Of a DNA stretch of 44,146 nucleotides, positions 42,438 through 44,146 are shown piece after piece (position 1 is the first letter of the stretch; every line of letters begins with the position of its first letter). Under the pieces are notes generated by a model. That model saw nothing but the letters and a program-made list of their open reading frames with translations, did no database searches and was not told the origin of the DNA. Source of the stretch: Ottowia sp. (lineage in GTDB: Bacteria; Pseudomonadota; Gammaproteobacteria; Burkholderiales; Burkholderiaceae_C); NCBI GenBank assembly GCA_023228705.1, contig JALOAS010000017.1:1-44146 (forward strand), written 5' to 3'. A program made the position numbers and the translations under genes.

Positions 42438-44146
42438 GGACTGGTGACCTCTATGGTGCGCCGCGCCAGGTCCTGCCGTGAGCTGTTCAGGACATAGCGG
42501 ATCTCGTAGGTGCCCGGCTCCTCGGGCATCTTCAGGTTGGCGGGGTTGCCCTCTGCGGTGTAGAAGTAGTGGATCTCGGCGTTGTTGCCATCACCGGGGC
42601 CGAAGACCGCGATGTAGTCGTTCTTGTAGTCGGGGCCTTCCCAGACCACGCGCACGTCGGAGCCGGCCGCTGCGCTGGCCGGCACGTCCAGCGACGCGCT
42701 GATGGGCGTGGCCTCTACGGTGCGCCGCGCCAGGTCCTGCCGCGAGCTGTTCAGGACATAGCGGATCTCGTACGTGCCCGGCTCTTCGGGCAGCTTCAGG
42801 TTGGCCGGGTTGCCGTCCGCGGTGTAGAAGTAGTGGATCTCGGCGCTGTTGTCGTCATCGGGCTTGAACACGCCAACGTAGTCATTTGCGTAGTCCGGCC
42901 CGCTCCAGGTGACGCGCACCTGTGATCCGGCCGGTGCGCTGCCGGGCGCCTCCAGCGACGCGCCAACGGTCGTGGCCTCTATGGTGCGCCGCGCCAGGTC
43001 CTGGCGCGAGCTGTTCAGTACGTAGCGGATCTCGTAGATGCCCGGCTGTTCGGGCATTTTCAGGTTGGCCGGGTTGCCCTCCGCGGTATAGAAGTAGTGG
43101 ATCTCGGCGCTGTTGCCGTCGTCGACCTTGAATACGCCAACGTAGTCATTTGGGTAGTCTGGCCCGCTCCAGGTGATGCGCACCTGTGATCCGGCAGGGG
43201 CGCTGTCGGGCGCTTCCAGCGTGGCGTCTACGGTCGTCGCCTCTATGGTCTGGCGCGCCAGGTCCTGGCGGTTCTTGTCCAGGATGTAGCGGATCTCGTA
43301 GGTGCCCGGTTCCTCGGGCAACTTCAGGTTGGCCGGGTTGCCGGCCTTGGTATGGAAGTAGTGGATCTCGGCGCTGTTGTCGTCGTCTGGCTTGAACACG
43401 CCAACGTAGTCGTTCTTTTCGTCCGGGCCGGACCAGGTGACGCGCACCTGCGATCCGGCGGATGCACTGGCAGGGGCCTGCACCGATGCGGCGACCTTGA
43501 CGACGATGGGGATGGTCAGCCTGGTGCCACCGGGTGGCAGCTCCAGCTCGGCTTCTTCGGTGGCGCCGTCGGCAATGCGTTCGACGGTCACGTCGTGCAC
43601 GCCGGGGGGCAGCTCGGCGGTGACGACGCCGGCGTCCTCCGTTTCAAGAATGACTTCGCCCGTCGCGCCGTGGCGCACCGTCCAGCGCAGGCCTTCCTGT
43701 ATCTCGGGACCCCCTTCCTGGTCCGTGGCAGCCAGCGTGGCCTCGGCCTGGGCCGCCTGCTGGGGTTCTGGAGCTGGCTTCGGTTCTGGAGCGGCTTCCT
43801 TTTGCACGACCCTGGCCTGCACCTGCTGCAACGCGTCCTTCAGCTCGGCCGCGTTGCTGGCCGGCACGAAGATGCCGCCGGTGTTGTCGGCAATGCACGC
43901 CAGCGCCTGGTTGCCGGCCTCGTCCAGGTCAAAGCCGACCACGTGCGCGGTAAAGTCCATGCCTTTTTGTTCCAGCTCGGCAGCCACCGCACAAGGGTCG
44001 CCGTGGCAGGACTCCAGTCCATCGGAGATGAGCACCACGGTGGCGTTGTTGTCGCGGTACTTGAGCACCTCGGCCGCGTGCAGCAGCGAATCGGCAATGG
44101 GCGTCTTGCCCTTGGGGTTGATGGCGTTGACCGTGGCGATGAACTG
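42434..44146 (-). CDS. VWA-domain protein with four Ig-like repeats (5' end outside window)
   Basis: The visible 570 codons start inside a von Willebrand factor A domain (TPIADSLLHAAEVL; ATVVLISDGLESCHGDPC; VVGFDLDEAGNQALACIADN); the MIDAS DxSxS motif would lie beyond the edge. A Glu/Pro/Ala linker (about 130-150 of the visible part) and a transthyretin-like segment (TVRHGATGEVILETEDAGVV) follow, then four 88-residue repeats with the core VTWSGPDYxNDYVGVF, EIHYFYTAEGNPANLK and PGTYEIRYVLNSSRQDLARR. The repeats look beta-rich and Ig-like, without Cys, probably extracytoplasmic. A similar VWA plus repeat layout occurs in other proteobacterial proteins, to my recollection. It heads the visible run and overlaps the SH3 gene by 4 bp. 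Binding partners are unknown. Confidence 0.85.
   Translation of the reverse strand, partial: QFIATVNAINPKGKTPIADSLLHAAEVLKYRDNNATVVLISDGLESCHGDPCAVAAELEQKGMDFTAHVVGFDLDEAGNQALACIADNTGGIFVPASNAAELKDALQQVQARVVQKEAAPEPKPAPEPQQAAQAEATLAATDQEGGPEIQEGLRWTVRHGATGEVILETEDAGVVTAELPPGVHDVTVERIADGATEEAELELPPGGTRLTIPIVVKVAASVQAPASASAGSQVRVTWSGPDEKNDYVGVFKPDDDNSAEIHYFHTKAGNPANLKLPEEPGTYEIRYILDKNRQDLARQTIEATTVDATLEAPDSAPAGSQVRITWSGPDYPNDYVGVFKVDDGNSAEIHYFYTAEGNPANLKMPEQPGIYEIRYVLNSSRQDLARRTIEATTVGASLEAPGSAPAGSQVRVTWSGPDYANDYVGVFKPDDDNSAEIHYFYTADGNPANLKLPEEPGTYEIRYVLNSSRQDLARRTVEATPISASLDVPASAAAGSDVRVVWEGPDYKNDYIAVFGPGDGNNAEIHYFYTAEGNPANLKMPEEPGTYEIRYVLNSSRQDLARRTIEVTSP
42437..43492 (-). repeat. Four tandem 264-bp coding repeats
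   Basis: The anchor GGT(G/C)(C/T)G(C/G)CGCGCCAGGTCC recurs at about 42455, 42719, 42983 and 43247, an exact 264-bp (88-codon) period. Copies 1-3 (from the C-terminal end) are nearly identical over long stretches, while the fourth (N-terminal-most) has diverged most (ILDKNRQDLARQ instead of VLNSSRQDLARR). Low divergence at DNA level points to recent duplication or gene conversion and to possible copy-number variation. Confidence 0.92.

Overview
The window is GC-rich chromosomal DNA from a betaproteobacterium, most likely order Burkholderiales. The support is the gene content: a choline-kinase-type homoserine kinase (ThrB) next to a BPSS1780-type membrane protein and a DUF2782 protein near polA, a tripartite tricarboxylate (TTT/Bug) transporter, AidB- and UvrD-type proteins of the proteobacterial kind, and a group of REP-like repeats. 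Family and genus cannot be fixed from the sequence alone. Most of the window reads as ordinary chromosome with short intergenic gaps. No phage genes, complete insertion sequence or CRISPR array were seen.

Layout. 1-5.4 kb: the end of a long-form NfeD membrane protease (cut by the window edge), a tRNA-Ala(CGC) with its own promoter box and terminator, a lone arsB, a 35-residue basic protein gene, GMP reductase guaC and a TetR regulator. 5.5-9.2 kb: an acyl-CoA module divergent from the TetR gene (hotdog thioesterase, AidB-like acyl-CoA dehydrogenase, acyl-CoA synthetase). 9.2-14.1 kb: uvrD, carrying an in-frame palindromic repeat, and a large MscS-type channel. 14.1-17.3 kb: a 323-bp MITE-like element, a probable preQ1-I riboswitch in front of the queuosine-precursor transporter yhhQ, and on the other strand DUF2782-thrB-BPSS1780.

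17.4-24.9 kb: a catabolic cassette consisting of an IclR regulator facing a CoA-acylating aldehyde dehydrogenase of the sulfoacetaldehyde-dehydrogenase type, a SucC/SucD-like ADP-forming acid-CoA ligase with altered substrate-site residues, and TctA-TctB-TctC. Together these would import a small acid, activate it with CoA and reduce it to an aldehyde. Sulfoacetate is the leading but unproven candidate. 25.0-28.9 kb: polA and a LysR regulator. 29.0-35.7 kb: an Mrp-type multisubunit Na+(K+)/H+ antiporter operon (fused A/B, C, D, E, F, G), whose F and G genes are separated by about 500 bp of REP-like hairpins and 111-bp tandem repeats.

36.1-44.1 kb: a co-oriented cell-envelope locus, listed 5' to 3': a VWA-domain protein with four near-identical 88-residue repeats (start outside the window), a 470-residue exported SH3-like protein, a short secreted proline-rich ORF broken by an in-frame TGA, LemA, a DUF3137 membrane protein, a truncated second copy of the SH3-like protein, and a 734-residue exported protein with a gluzincin-like HExxH...E motif. 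This locus and the acid-CoA cassette are the two best candidates for a little-described system.
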